Source: Nitratiruptor sp.
GTDB taxonomy: Bacteria > Campylobacterota > Campylobacteria > Campylobacterales > Nitratiruptoraceae
Direction: 5' to 3'
NCBI GenBank assembly: GCA_015494505.1
Contig: WGBB01000203.1
Location: 1 to 7,706 of the forward strand
Length of the DNA: 7,706 nucleotides
Shown: in pieces, positions 1 to 5,645 of the stretch
Position numbering within the stretch: position 1 is the first letter of the stretch
How the letters are laid out: each line of letters begins with the position of its first letter
The notes under the pieces: model-generated
Told to the model about the DNA's origin: nothing
Databases searched by the model: none
Seen by the model: the letters and a program-made list of their open reading frames with translations, nothing else
Translations under genes and position numbers: made by a program

Positions 1-837
1 CTGCCGATTCCCGAATATCTGCAAGAAAAACTCATCGATGTGGTCGGCACGGGAGGTGACAAGAGCGGCACCTTCAATGTCTCTAGTACCGTAGCGCTTC
101 TTTTGCCATCTCTTGGCTGCTATGTGGCCAAGCACGGCAACCGCAGCATCACCAGTAAAAGCGGCAGCGCCGACATGCTCGAGGCTCTCGGTATCGATCT
201 GGATCTTGGTACAGAGAAGCAGGTGCAGATGCTCGAGTGCACCGGTTTTTGCTTCATTTTTGCCAAAAACCATCACCCAGTGATGAAGCATATTATGCCC
301 ATTCGCAAATCGATTCCCCACCGCACGATTTTCAATATCTTGGGGCCCCTGACCAATCCAGCGGGAGCGAAGAAGTATCTTTTGGGAGTTTTCGATAAAA
401 GCTTCATCCCTAAAATCGCAGAAGCGTTGCGCTCTTTGGGAGCTCAGCGTGCTTTGGTAGTCTCCAGCCACGAGGGGATGGACGAGCTCACTATCACGGG
501 CACGACGTATGTGGCCGAGCTGCGTGAAGGCACGATTCGCTACTACGAGATCACTCCCGAAGATGTGGGGCTTGAGCGAGCACCGCTCTCGGCGATTCTC
601 GGCGGCGATGCTGCGGAAAATGCCGCCATCACGCGCACGATTTTGGAAGGCAAAGAAGAGGGACCCAAGCGCGATATGGTGCTTCTCAATGCGGGGGCAG
701 CCCTGTATGTGGACGGCAAAGCATCATCTATCGCCGAGGGCATCGCGTTGGCGAAAGATGCGATCGAGAGCGGCAAAGCCAAGGAGAAACTCCAGCAAAT
801 CATCGCCTGTAGCAAAGAGTTGGCCCATGGTGATTGA
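1..837 (+). CDS. trpD: Anthranilate phosphoribosyltransferase TrpD, 5' end cut off by the window
   Basis: TrpD transfers the phosphoribosyl group of PRPP to anthranilate, the second committed step of tryptophan synthesis, in the cytoplasm. The reading frame is open from base 1, giving 278 visible residues. Family length is about 330-340, so some 55-60 N-terminal residues are missing. The GTG at 40 lies inside the conserved core and is not the start. Seen in the fragment: the PRPP loop VGTGGDKSGTFN at about residues 15-26, KHGNRS at 44-49, the SGSAD run after it, an IRKSIPHRTIFNILGPLTNP block with Arg102 where the family has its anthranilate-site arginine, and the Asp-Glu pair at 161-162 (EGMDE), which in the family binds Mg-PRPP. 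The stop TGA (835-837) overlaps the tsaE start. No other trp gene is nearby, so trpD appears to sit outside a trp operon. The assignment is very safe. Confidence 0.95.
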   Translation: MPIPEYLQEKLIDVVGTGGDKSGTFNVSSTVALLLPSLGCYVAKHGNRSITSKSGSADMLEALGIDLDLGTEKQVQMLECTGFCFIFAKNHHPVMKHIMPIRKSIPHRTIFNILGPLTNPAGAKKYLLGVFDKSFIPKIAEALRSLGAQRALVVSSHEGMDELTITGTTYVAELREGTIRYYEITPEDVGLERAPLSAILGGDAAENAAITRTILEGKEEGPKRDMVLLNAGAALYVDGKASSIAEGIALAKDAIESGKAKEKLQQIIACSKELAHGD

Positions 838-1216
838 AGCGAAACAGAGTGAACTAGATAAAGTGGTGGAGTGCATCAAAAAGAGCGGCAAACGCATCGT
901 CCTTTTGCAAGGCGATCTCGGCAGTGGCAAGACCACGCTCGTCAAAGTCTTTGCCAAAGGACATGATGTCACTTCTCCCACATTTTCTGTGCAACAGTGC
1001 TACGGCGAAGATGTCTATCACTACGATCTTTACAATGCCGGGTTTGAAAAGTTTATGGAATTGGGGCTCTTTGAAGAGCTTGAAAAACCGGGCTACCACT
1101 TCATCGAGTGGCCCGATAGTAGGCTCGAAGAGTTGCTAGAGGCTATGGGACTGGAATATCTCAAAATTCATATCACTCCCCAAGGGGACAAAAGAGTGTA
1201 CCGATGCATAGACTAA
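827..1216 (+). CDS. tsaE: tRNA threonylcarbamoyladenosine biosynthesis ATPase TsaE
   Basis: TsaE is the P-loop ATPase that works with TsaB and TsaD to place t6A at position 37 of ANN-decoding tRNAs. The protein has 129 residues, a little short for a family of about 150. Motifs in order: Walker A GDLGSGKTT at 29-37, the switch-like block VTSPTFS at 48-54, YHYDLY at 64-69, and FIEWPD at 92-97 with the family's conserved Glu94. The reading frame stays open well upstream (from 509), but that part only mirrors trpD in another frame. The start chosen is ATG 827, where homology begins, with a purine-rich AAAGAG at 814-819 seven bases upstream. GTG 830 is an alternative. The gene overlaps trpD by 11 bases and lptB by 13, implying translational coupling. 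The tsaE-lptB order is common in Campylobacterota. Confidence 0.93.
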   Translation: MVIEAKQSELDKVVECIKKSGKRIVLLQGDLGSGKTTLVKVFAKGHDVTSPTFSVQQCYGEDVYHYDLYNAGFEKFMELGLFEELEKPGYHFIEWPDSRLEELLEAMGLEYLKIHITPQGDKRVYRCID

Positions 1217-1926
1217 GAGCGCAGGGACTCAAGAAAAGTATTAAAAACAAGCCTATCGTCAAAGGCGTGGACTTGGAAGTGGCAAGCGGCGAAGTGGTGG
1301 GACTCCTCGGTCCCAACGGAGCCGGCAAGACCACTACCTTTTACATGATATGCGGTATCATCGAGCCAAGCGAGGGTACGGTCCATCTCGATGAGGAAGA
1401 TATTACCAACGAACCTCTCCATACCAAAGCACGCAAAGGGATAGGGTACCTTCCGCAAGAATCGAGCATTTTCAAAGAGCTTACAGTCGAAGAGAATCTC
1501 CTCGTCGCAGCCGAAGCCAACATCAAAAGCAAAGAGGAGCGCGAGCGCATCATCGAAGAGCTGCTGGAGCTCTTCAACATCGAACCTATTCGTCACCGTG
1601 TAGGCAAGGCCCTTAGCGGTGGAGAGCGCAGGCGCTGCGAGATCGCTAGAGCTCTCGTGATACGTCCCAAGTTCTTACTCCTCGATGAGCCCTTCGCAGG
1701 GGTCGATCCCATAGCCGTCACCGATATCCAAAAGATCATCGACGAGCTCAAGAGTACCGGCATCGGTATCCTCATCACCGATCACAACGTACGTGAAACA
1801 CTCAGCGTGTGCGATCGTGCCTATGTGCTTAAAGATGGAGAGATTCTAGCTAGCGGCGCTTCCGAAGAAGTGGCCAAAAATCCACTGGTCATCAAGCATT
1901 ACCTTGGGGAAAATTTCAAATTCTAA
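1204..1926 (+). CDS. lptB: LPS export ABC transporter ATP-binding protein LptB
   Basis: LptB is the cytoplasmic ATPase that, with LptF and LptG, extracts lipopolysaccharide from the inner membrane and drives it along the Lpt bridge. The 240 residues match the usual family length. Motifs seen: Walker A GPNGAGKTT at 36-44, Q-loop Gln85 (LPQE), signature LSGGERRRCEIARAL at 137-151, Walker B FLLLDEP at 157-163 with catalytic Glu162, and H-loop His194 (TDHNVRE). The sequence after Walker B (FAGVDPIAV) and the short C-terminal tail ending in an HYLGENFKF-like block are typical of LptB rather than of amino-acid importers. All catalytic residues are intact. The start ATG 1204 overlaps tsaE by 13 bases. 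In many proteobacteria, including Campylobacter and Helicobacter, rpoN follows lptB; here a DUF2400 gene follows instead. Confidence 0.95.
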   Translation: MHRLRAQGLKKSIKNKPIVKGVDLEVASGEVVGLLGPNGAGKTTTFYMICGIIEPSEGTVHLDEEDITNEPLHTKARKGIGYLPQESSIFKELTVEENLLVAAEANIKSKEERERIIEELLELFNIEPIRHRVGKALSGGERRRCEIARALVIRPKFLLLDEPFAGVDPIAVTDIQKIIDELKSTGIGILITDHNVRETLSVCDRAYVLKDGEILASGASEEVAKNPLVIKHYLGENFKF

Positions 1927-2650
1927 TCTTCATAGGCGCCTCGAGGCTGCCTATATAGAATATAACGACGCTTCTTTACTCGATGAGCGGCATCCCGACC
2001 CACTAATCGTAGCTAGAAGGTATCGCGATGAGAAAATTGCGCTGCTGTGTGCACTTTTTGGGTATGGAAGTGCCAAGCAGATAGTACGGTTTTTGGAGGG
2101 GCTCGATTTTAGCCTACTTGAGGCAGACGACGCTACAATTTTGCGGCAAAAAAGCTACTATCGTTTCCAAAATCCCACCGACGTAGCACAAATATTTATC
2201 ACGCTCAAAAGGGCAGGCTCACTCTATGAGCGGTTCGTTCGAGGGTATGCGAAAAATCGTAACATCTTGGACGGGTTGTCTATACTCATCTCCTATCTTC
2301 GCTCCCTAAACGACTATCGCTCATACGGATACGATTTTCTGCTTGGGCGTGTGCCCAAACAAGCGGCCGGCGGCTCGCCGCTTAAACGCTGGATGATGTA
2401 TCTTCGATGGATGGTGAGAAAAGACAACATCGATATGGGTTTGTGGTCAGATGTATCCCCTGCCGATCTCATCATCCCTCTCGATACGCACACTTTCCGC
2501 GTTGCACGTAAGCTGGGGCTTTTGCGGCGAAAGAGCTATGACCTCAAGGCTGCGATGGAACTTACCGAAGCGCTACGCCGTTTTGACCCCGTAGATCCTG
2601 TAAAGTACGATTTTGCCCTTTATCGCCTAGGGCAATTTAATGAAGTTTAA
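1904..2650 (+). CDS. DUF2400 / TIGR02757 family protein of unknown function
   Basis: The 248-residue protein matches what I recall of the TIGR02757 (DUF2400) family, known mainly from Bacteroidota and Campylobacterota, whose function is not established. Recognisable blocks: RHPDP near 29-33, an ALFGYGS block at 50-56, the GGSPLKRWMMYLRWMVRKDNIDMGLW region at 156-181, IIPLDTHTFRVARKLGL at 190-206 and ALRRFDPVDPVKYDFALYRLG at 223-243. The LDTH element (Asp194) resembles the catalytic-Asp segment of HhH-GPD DNA glycosylases such as EndoIII, but I see no iron-sulfur cysteine cluster. There is no signal peptide or membrane segment, so it is probably cytoplasmic. The start is TTG 1904, because no ATG or GTG occurs before conserved sequence begins. 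It overlaps lptB by 23 bases and has no clear ribosome site, which suggests coupled translation. Confidence 0.85.
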   Translation: MGKISNSNLHRRLEAAYIEYNDASLLDERHPDPLIVARRYRDEKIALLCALFGYGSAKQIVRFLEGLDFSLLEADDATILRQKSYYRFQNPTDVAQIFITLKRAGSLYERFVRGYAKNRNILDGLSILISYLRSLNDYRSYGYDFLLGRVPKQAAGGSPLKRWMMYLRWMVRKDNIDMGLWSDVSPADLIIPLDTHTFRVARKLGLLRRKSYDLKAAMELTEALRRFDPVDPVKYDFALYRLGQFNEV

Positions 2651-2660
2651 TAAAACTTTA
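2641..2660. repeat. Small AT-rich inverted repeat between DUF2400 gene and atpB promoter
   Basis: AAGTTT at 2643-2648 and AAACTT at 2653-2658 form a 6-bp inverted repeat around a 4-base loop (AATA). It extends by one G-T and one T-A pair to 2641-2660. It covers the DUF2400 stop codon and the -35 region of the proposed atpB promoter. The stem is weak and no T-run follows it, so it is unlikely to be a strong intrinsic terminator. An operator role is possible but unproven, and chance in AT-rich sequence is also plausible. Confidence 0.3.
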
Positions 2661-2662
2661 GA

Positions 2663-2690
2663 TACAATTAGCCAAAATTTGTCATAGGAG
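2663..2690 (+). promoter_or_regulatory. Probable sigma-70 promoter (-10 TACAAT) and ribosome site for atpB
   Basis: The 45-base gap before atpB contains TACAAT at 2663-2668, preceded by TTTAGA. This matches the Campylobacterota pattern of a strong -10 box in AT-rich DNA without a clear -35 hexamer. Transcription would begin near 2675, leaving a leader of about 20 bases. AGGAG at 2686-2690 lies five bases before ATG 2696 and fixes the atpB start. The gatB upstream region has the same layout. Confidence 0.6.
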
Positions 2691-2695
2691 ATCGG

Positions 2696-3376
2696 ATGGA
2701 GGGAATCTTTACCTTTTTAGGGCTCATTTCCGAAAACCACACATTCTTGTTTGTAGCACATATGCTGCTCGCTGCTCTTTTGGCTATAGTCGTCGCGAAG
2801 CTCGCCACGAAAAACCTCAAAGTGGTTCCCAGCGGTTGCCAAAACGTTATGGAAGCCTACCTTGATGGTGTCATCAAAATGGGAACGGACGTTATCGGCG
2901 AAAGCTATGCGAGAAAGTATCTTCCTCTCGTTGCGACTCTCGGCCTTTTCATCTTTTTTGCAAACCTCATGGAGATCATCCCGGGCTTCGAGCCGCCTTC
3001 CGGTAATATCAACTTTACCCTCGCCCTGGCTCTCATCGTCTTTATCTACTACAATTTCGAAGGAATTCGCAAAAACGGCCTTGTGCACTATCTCGCACAC
3101 TTTGCGGGACCCGTGAAACTCTTGGCGCCTTTGATGTTTCCTATCGAGATCGTTTCGCACATCTCTCGCATCATTTCGCTCTCTTTCCGACTTTTCGGTA
3201 ACATCAAAGGTGACGACCTCTTTGTCTGGGTTCTTTTGATGTTGGCGCCTTGGATTGTGCCTTTACCGGGGTTTGCACTCATGACATTTAGTGCATTTTT
3301 GCAGACATTCATCTTTATGATCCTTACCTACGTCTATCTCGCAGGAGCCGTGCTCTTGCACGAAGAGTCGCTCTAA
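2696..3376 (+). CDS. atpB: F0F1 ATP synthase subunit a
   Basis: Subunit a is the membrane stator protein that provides the proton half-channels beside the c-ring of ATP synthase. It has 226 residues and about five to six hydrophobic segments. The key segment is SRIISLSFRLFGNIKGDDLF at 157-176: Arg165 aligns with the essential arginine (Arg210 in E. coli), Glu151 falls fourteen residues earlier as E. coli Glu196 does, and Asp174 stands at the Glu219 position. FLQTFIFMIL at 201-210 carries the conserved Gln203, and PPSGNINFTLALAL at 100-113 is another family block. A ribosome site at 2686-2690 supports ATG 2696. The gene is not beside atpE or the F1 genes, which fits Campylobacterota, where atpB is usually separate. 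It probably heads a transcription unit that continues into the small membrane protein three bases downstream. Confidence 0.96.
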   Translation: MEGIFTFLGLISENHTFLFVAHMLLAALLAIVVAKLATKNLKVVPSGCQNVMEAYLDGVIKMGTDVIGESYARKYLPLVATLGLFIFFANLMEIIPGFEPPSGNINFTLALALIVFIYYNFEGIRKNGLVHYLAHFAGPVKLLAPLMFPIEIVSHISRIISLSFRLFGNIKGDDLFVWVLLMLAPWIVPLPGFALMTFSAFLQTFIFMILTYVYLAGAVLLHEESL

Positions 3377-3379
3377 TCG

Positions 3380-3652
3380 ATGCGGCGTATCTTCCTCAAA
3401 AACGTCATCAGCTTCCTCTCAGGCGTCTTGTGGGCCACGGCGGCCCTCAGCGCCTTTTTTGTCTTCATAGGCACTCTGCAGACGGGTATCGGATATGCCA
3501 TTGCCATGACGGTCATAGATCTGCTCTTTTGGCTCTTTTGGATAGTGATTATCGAGATGGCCAATATCCAGCTTGAAAAACTGGACGAACTGCGCAAGCA
3601 GACGGAGCTTTTGCGTTCGATCGATGAAAAAATATCTCATAACCGACCCTAA
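3380..3652 (+). CDS. Small two-helix membrane protein, function unknown
   Basis: I do not recognise this 90-residue protein. It begins with a basic stretch (MRRIFLKN), followed by a hydrophobic helix at about 9-31, a very short turn (GTLQTG), a second hydrophobic helix at about 36-59 containing Asp47 and ending in Glu59, and then a charged, probably amphipathic or coiled helix at 62-86 (LEKLDELRKQTELLRSIDEK). The positive N-terminus and charged C-terminus predict a hairpin with both ends in the cytoplasm. ATG 3380 lies three bases after the atpB stop, so co-transcription with atpB is very likely; a weak GAAGAG (3362-3367) is the only ribosome site seen. The 3' end overlaps the next gene by 29 bases. 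A role in ATP synthase assembly, by analogy with AtpI-type proteins, is a guess from position and topology only. Confidence 0.75.
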   Translation: MRRIFLKNVISFLSGVLWATAALSAFFVFIGTLQTGIGYAIAMTVIDLLFWLFWIVIIEMANIQLEKLDELRKQTELLRSIDEKISHNRP

Positions 3653-4160
3653 CTACTATACCACTTCTCCCGTGCGCTTCAAAAAGCGCCTCCTTCGTGC
3701 CATCGAGCGTCACGTTCCCGAAATGCTCCTCTTTCGACAAAAAATCCCCACGAAGTACAAAGCTTTGGCTATGGCTGCCAAAAGCGTGGCAAAGCGCTAC
3801 GGCGCAGAGATCTATATAAGCGGCGATAAAAGCTTGGCCAGACGTCTCGGTGCAGGTGTGCACTTTACCTCTTCGCAAGCTTCTGAGTTGGCTCGCTATG
3901 CAAGACACGATGCCATTATCAGCACCCACACTTTTTCTGAGCTGCGCGTCGCTAAAAAATTGCGCGCAAAGTATGCCACCTTCAGCCCTATATTTGCTAC
4001 TCCCGATAAAGGAACTCCCAAAGGAGTGGGCGCATTGCGTAAAGCGGTGCGATGTTATAGGGGCGTCATAGCGTTGGGCGGTATCGTTTCACCTCGTCAC
4101 ATTCATCAGATCAAAAAGGTGCGCCCTGCCGCATTTGCGTCCATTCGCTACTTCGTTTAA
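3624..4160 (+). CDS. ThiE/TenI-family (thiamine phosphate synthase-like) protein with altered active site
   Basis: The 178 residues follow the ThiE/TenI TIM-barrel pattern: YLITD at 4-8, a strand with Arg38 and Lys40 (LLFRQK), IYISGDKSLA at 63-72, GVHF at 78-81, ISTHTFSEL at 99-107, FSPIFATPDKG at 120-130 and VIALGGI at 148-154. ThiE joins the thiazole and pyrimidine phosphates of thiamine; TenI of Bacillus is a thiazole tautomerase on the same fold. The ThiE metal-binding Asn-Asp (usual NDR/NDD) reads Ser66-Gly67-Asp68, and the Asp of the usual GVHLGQxD is absent. His102 in STH survives. A TenI-like or other non-synthase role is therefore more likely than true ThiE. The length is short against about 200-210. 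ATG 3624 is chosen because MKKYLITD is the family N-terminus; the frame upstream mirrors the preceding gene, which it overlaps by 29 bases. Confidence 0.8.
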   Translation: MKKYLITDPNYYTTSPVRFKKRLLRAIERHVPEMLLFRQKIPTKYKALAMAAKSVAKRYGAEIYISGDKSLARRLGAGVHFTSSQASELARYARHDAIISTHTFSELRVAKKLRAKYATFSPIFATPDKGTPKGVGALRKAVRCYRGVIALGGIVSPRHIHQIKKVRPAAFASIRYFV

Positions 4161-4183
4161 ATAGCTTTTCAATAATCATTTAG

Positions 4184-4209
4184 TACAATAGAAAAAAATT
4201 ACAAAAGGA
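4184..4209 (+). promoter_or_regulatory. Probable sigma-70 promoter (-10 TACAAT) and ribosome site for gatB
   Basis: The 54-base gap after the ThiE/TenI-like gene is AT-rich and contains TACAAT at 4184-4189, preceded by TTTAG, nearly the same as upstream of atpB. The -10 box starts 31 bases before the gatB ATG (33 for atpB). AAGGA at 4205-4209 lies five bases before ATG 4215. No clear -35 hexamer and no terminator hairpin for the preceding gene are visible, so read-through from the atpB unit remains possible. Confidence 0.6.
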
Positions 4210-4214
4210 CTTTT

Positions 4215-5645
4215 ATGGAGTTCGAAGTCGTCATCGGACTTGAAGTGCATGTGCAGCTCAATACGAAAACGAAGATGTTTTGCTCCTGCCCCACGAGCTT
4301 TGCGGAGCATCAAAACAAAAACACCTGTCCCGTGTGCTTGGGACTACCCGGTGCACTGCCCGTCATCAACGAAGAGGCGGTCAAAAAGGCGATGATGTTT
4401 GGCTGGGCTATCAACGCCACTATCAACAAAACCTCCGTCTTTAACCGTAAAAACTACTTTTACCCCGACCTTCCCAAAGGGTATCAAATCAGCCAGTTTG
4501 ATGTACCTATCGTGGAAAACGGCTATCTCTATGTGGATAAAGAGGACGGTAGCAAGCGCAAAATCGGCATTACCCGTGCGCATTTGGAGGAGGATGCAGG
4601 AAAAAATATCCACGAGGGCAATATCAGTAAAGTAGACCTCAACCGTGCCGGTACGCCGCTGCTGGAGATAGTCAGCGAACCCGATATTCGAAGCAGCGAA
4701 GAGGCGGTGCAGTATCTCAAAAAACTCCACGCAATAGTGCGTTACCTCGATATTAGTGACGCCAATATGCAAGAGGGTTCTTTTCGCTGCGATGCCAACG
4801 TCTCCATCCGTCCCAAAGGAGATGACAAACTCTACACTCGCGTGGAGATAAAAAACATCAACTCCTTTCGCTTCATCCAGCGCGCCATCGACTATGAAGT
4901 CCAGCGCCACATCGAGGCGTGGGAAGACGGAGTCTATGACCAGGAGGTAGTGCAAGAGACGAGACTCTTCGATAGTGCCACGGGCGTCACGCGTAGCATG
5001 CGCGGCAAGGAGGAGAGTGCGGACTATCGCTACTTCCCAGACCCAGACCTGCCGCCATTGGTGATTCCTGAGAGCTTTTTCCAACAGACGCGCAATATCC
5101 CTGAGCTTCCCGACCAAAAGCGCGATAGATTCATAGAAGAGTACGGCATCAAACCCTACGATGCCGCACTCATCGCCGGCTCCAAAGAGACGGCCGAGTA
5201 CTTCGAAGCCATGATGGCTACCGGTATAGATGCGAAAAACGCCGTGACGTGGCTGACGGTGGAATTGGCAGCGCGTCTGAATAAAGCCGGTCTCGATATC
5301 ACCCAAAGCCCCGTAGATAGCGCCAAACTGGCCAAACTCGTACAGCGCATCGAAGATAAAACCATCAGCAACAAGGCTGCCAAAGATGTGCTGGACTACT
5401 TGATGGAAAACGACGTGGATGTGGATGCAGCCATCGACAAATTGGGGCTCAAGCAGATCAGCGACGCATCGGCCCTCGAGCCTATGATCGACGAGATTTT
5501 GGCTGCCAACGAAGATAAAGTGGCCGAGTATAAAGCCGGGAAAGAGAAGCTCTTTGGCTTTTTCGTGGGTCAAGTGATGAAAGCGAGTAAAGGTAAAGCC
5601 GATCCGAAGCTTGTGAATGAACTATTAAGGAAGAAGCTCTCTTGA
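4215..5645 (+). CDS. gatB: Aspartyl/glutamyl-tRNA(Asn/Gln) amidotransferase subunit B
   Basis: GatB is the kinase and tRNA-binding subunit of GatCAB, which amidates misacylated Glu-tRNA(Gln) and Asp-tRNA(Asn). Campylobacterota depend on this route. The 476 residues match the family's usual length. Seen: IGLEVHVQL at 7-15, with Glu10 and His12 in the catalytic N-terminus; paired cysteines CSC at 23-25 and CPVC at 38-41, a zinc-type site in many GatB proteins; LPGALPVIN after it; NRKNYFYPDLPKGYQISQ; VDLNRAGTPLLEIVSEPD; RCDANVSIRP; VEIKNINSFRF; and MRGKEESADYRYFPDPDLPP. The helical and YqeY-like tail domain ends in FFVGQVMKASKGKADPKLVN. Nothing is missing. The start ATG 4215 is supported by the ribosome site at 4205-4209. 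The stop TGA overlaps the TTG start of the channel gene by four bases (TTGA). gatA and gatC are not in the window. Confidence 0.97.
   Translation: MEFEVVIGLEVHVQLNTKTKMFCSCPTSFAEHQNKNTCPVCLGLPGALPVINEEAVKKAMMFGWAINATINKTSVFNRKNYFYPDLPKGYQISQFDVPIVENGYLYVDKEDGSKRKIGITRAHLEEDAGKNIHEGNISKVDLNRAGTPLLEIVSEPDIRSSEEAVQYLKKLHAIVRYLDISDANMQEGSFRCDANVSIRPKGDDKLYTRVEIKNINSFRFIQRAIDYEVQRHIEAWEDGVYDQEVVQETRLFDSATGVTRSMRGKEESADYRYFPDPDLPPLVIPESFFQQTRNIPELPDQKRDRFIEEYGIKPYDAALIAGSKETAEYFEAMMATGIDAKNAVTWLTVELAARLNKAGLDITQSPVDSAKLAKLVQRIEDKTISNKAAKDVLDYLMENDVDVDAAIDKLGLKQISDASALEPMIDEILAANEDKVAEYKAGKEKLFGFFVGQVMKASKGKADPKLVNELLRKKLS
5627..5631 (+). promoter_or_regulatory. Ribosome binding site deciding the TTG start of the channel gene
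   Basis: AAGGA lies at 5627-5631 within the last codons of gatB, ten bases before TTG 5642. It supports a TTG start that shares the sequence TTGA with the gatB stop. The next in-frame ATG would begin only at Met46, inside the first membrane helix, so the TTG start is preferred. Confidence 0.55.

Noticed and set aside
40..42. GTG as the trpD start
   Set aside because: The frame is open to base 1, and this codon falls just before the VGTGGD PRPP loop, which in the family is well inside the protein.
509..826. An upstream extension of the tsaE frame
   Set aside because: It lies inside trpD in another frame and reads as low-quality Arg/Ser-rich sequence. TsaE homology begins at 827, next to a plausible ribosome site.
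2717..3160. A 147-codon minus-strand frame opposite atpB
   Set aside because: It overlaps an intact, well-conserved atpB and has no independent support.
3573..3623. An upstream extension of the ThiE/TenI-like frame
   Set aside because: It mirrors the end of the small membrane protein gene. The family N-terminus (KKYLITD) begins at ATG 3624.
4344..5573. A 409-codon open frame on the minus strand, opposite gatB
   Set aside because: It lies wholly within gatB, which has unmistakable motifs. Its translation resembles no known family and has no promoter or ribosome site that I can see. It is best explained as a by-product of gatB codon usage.
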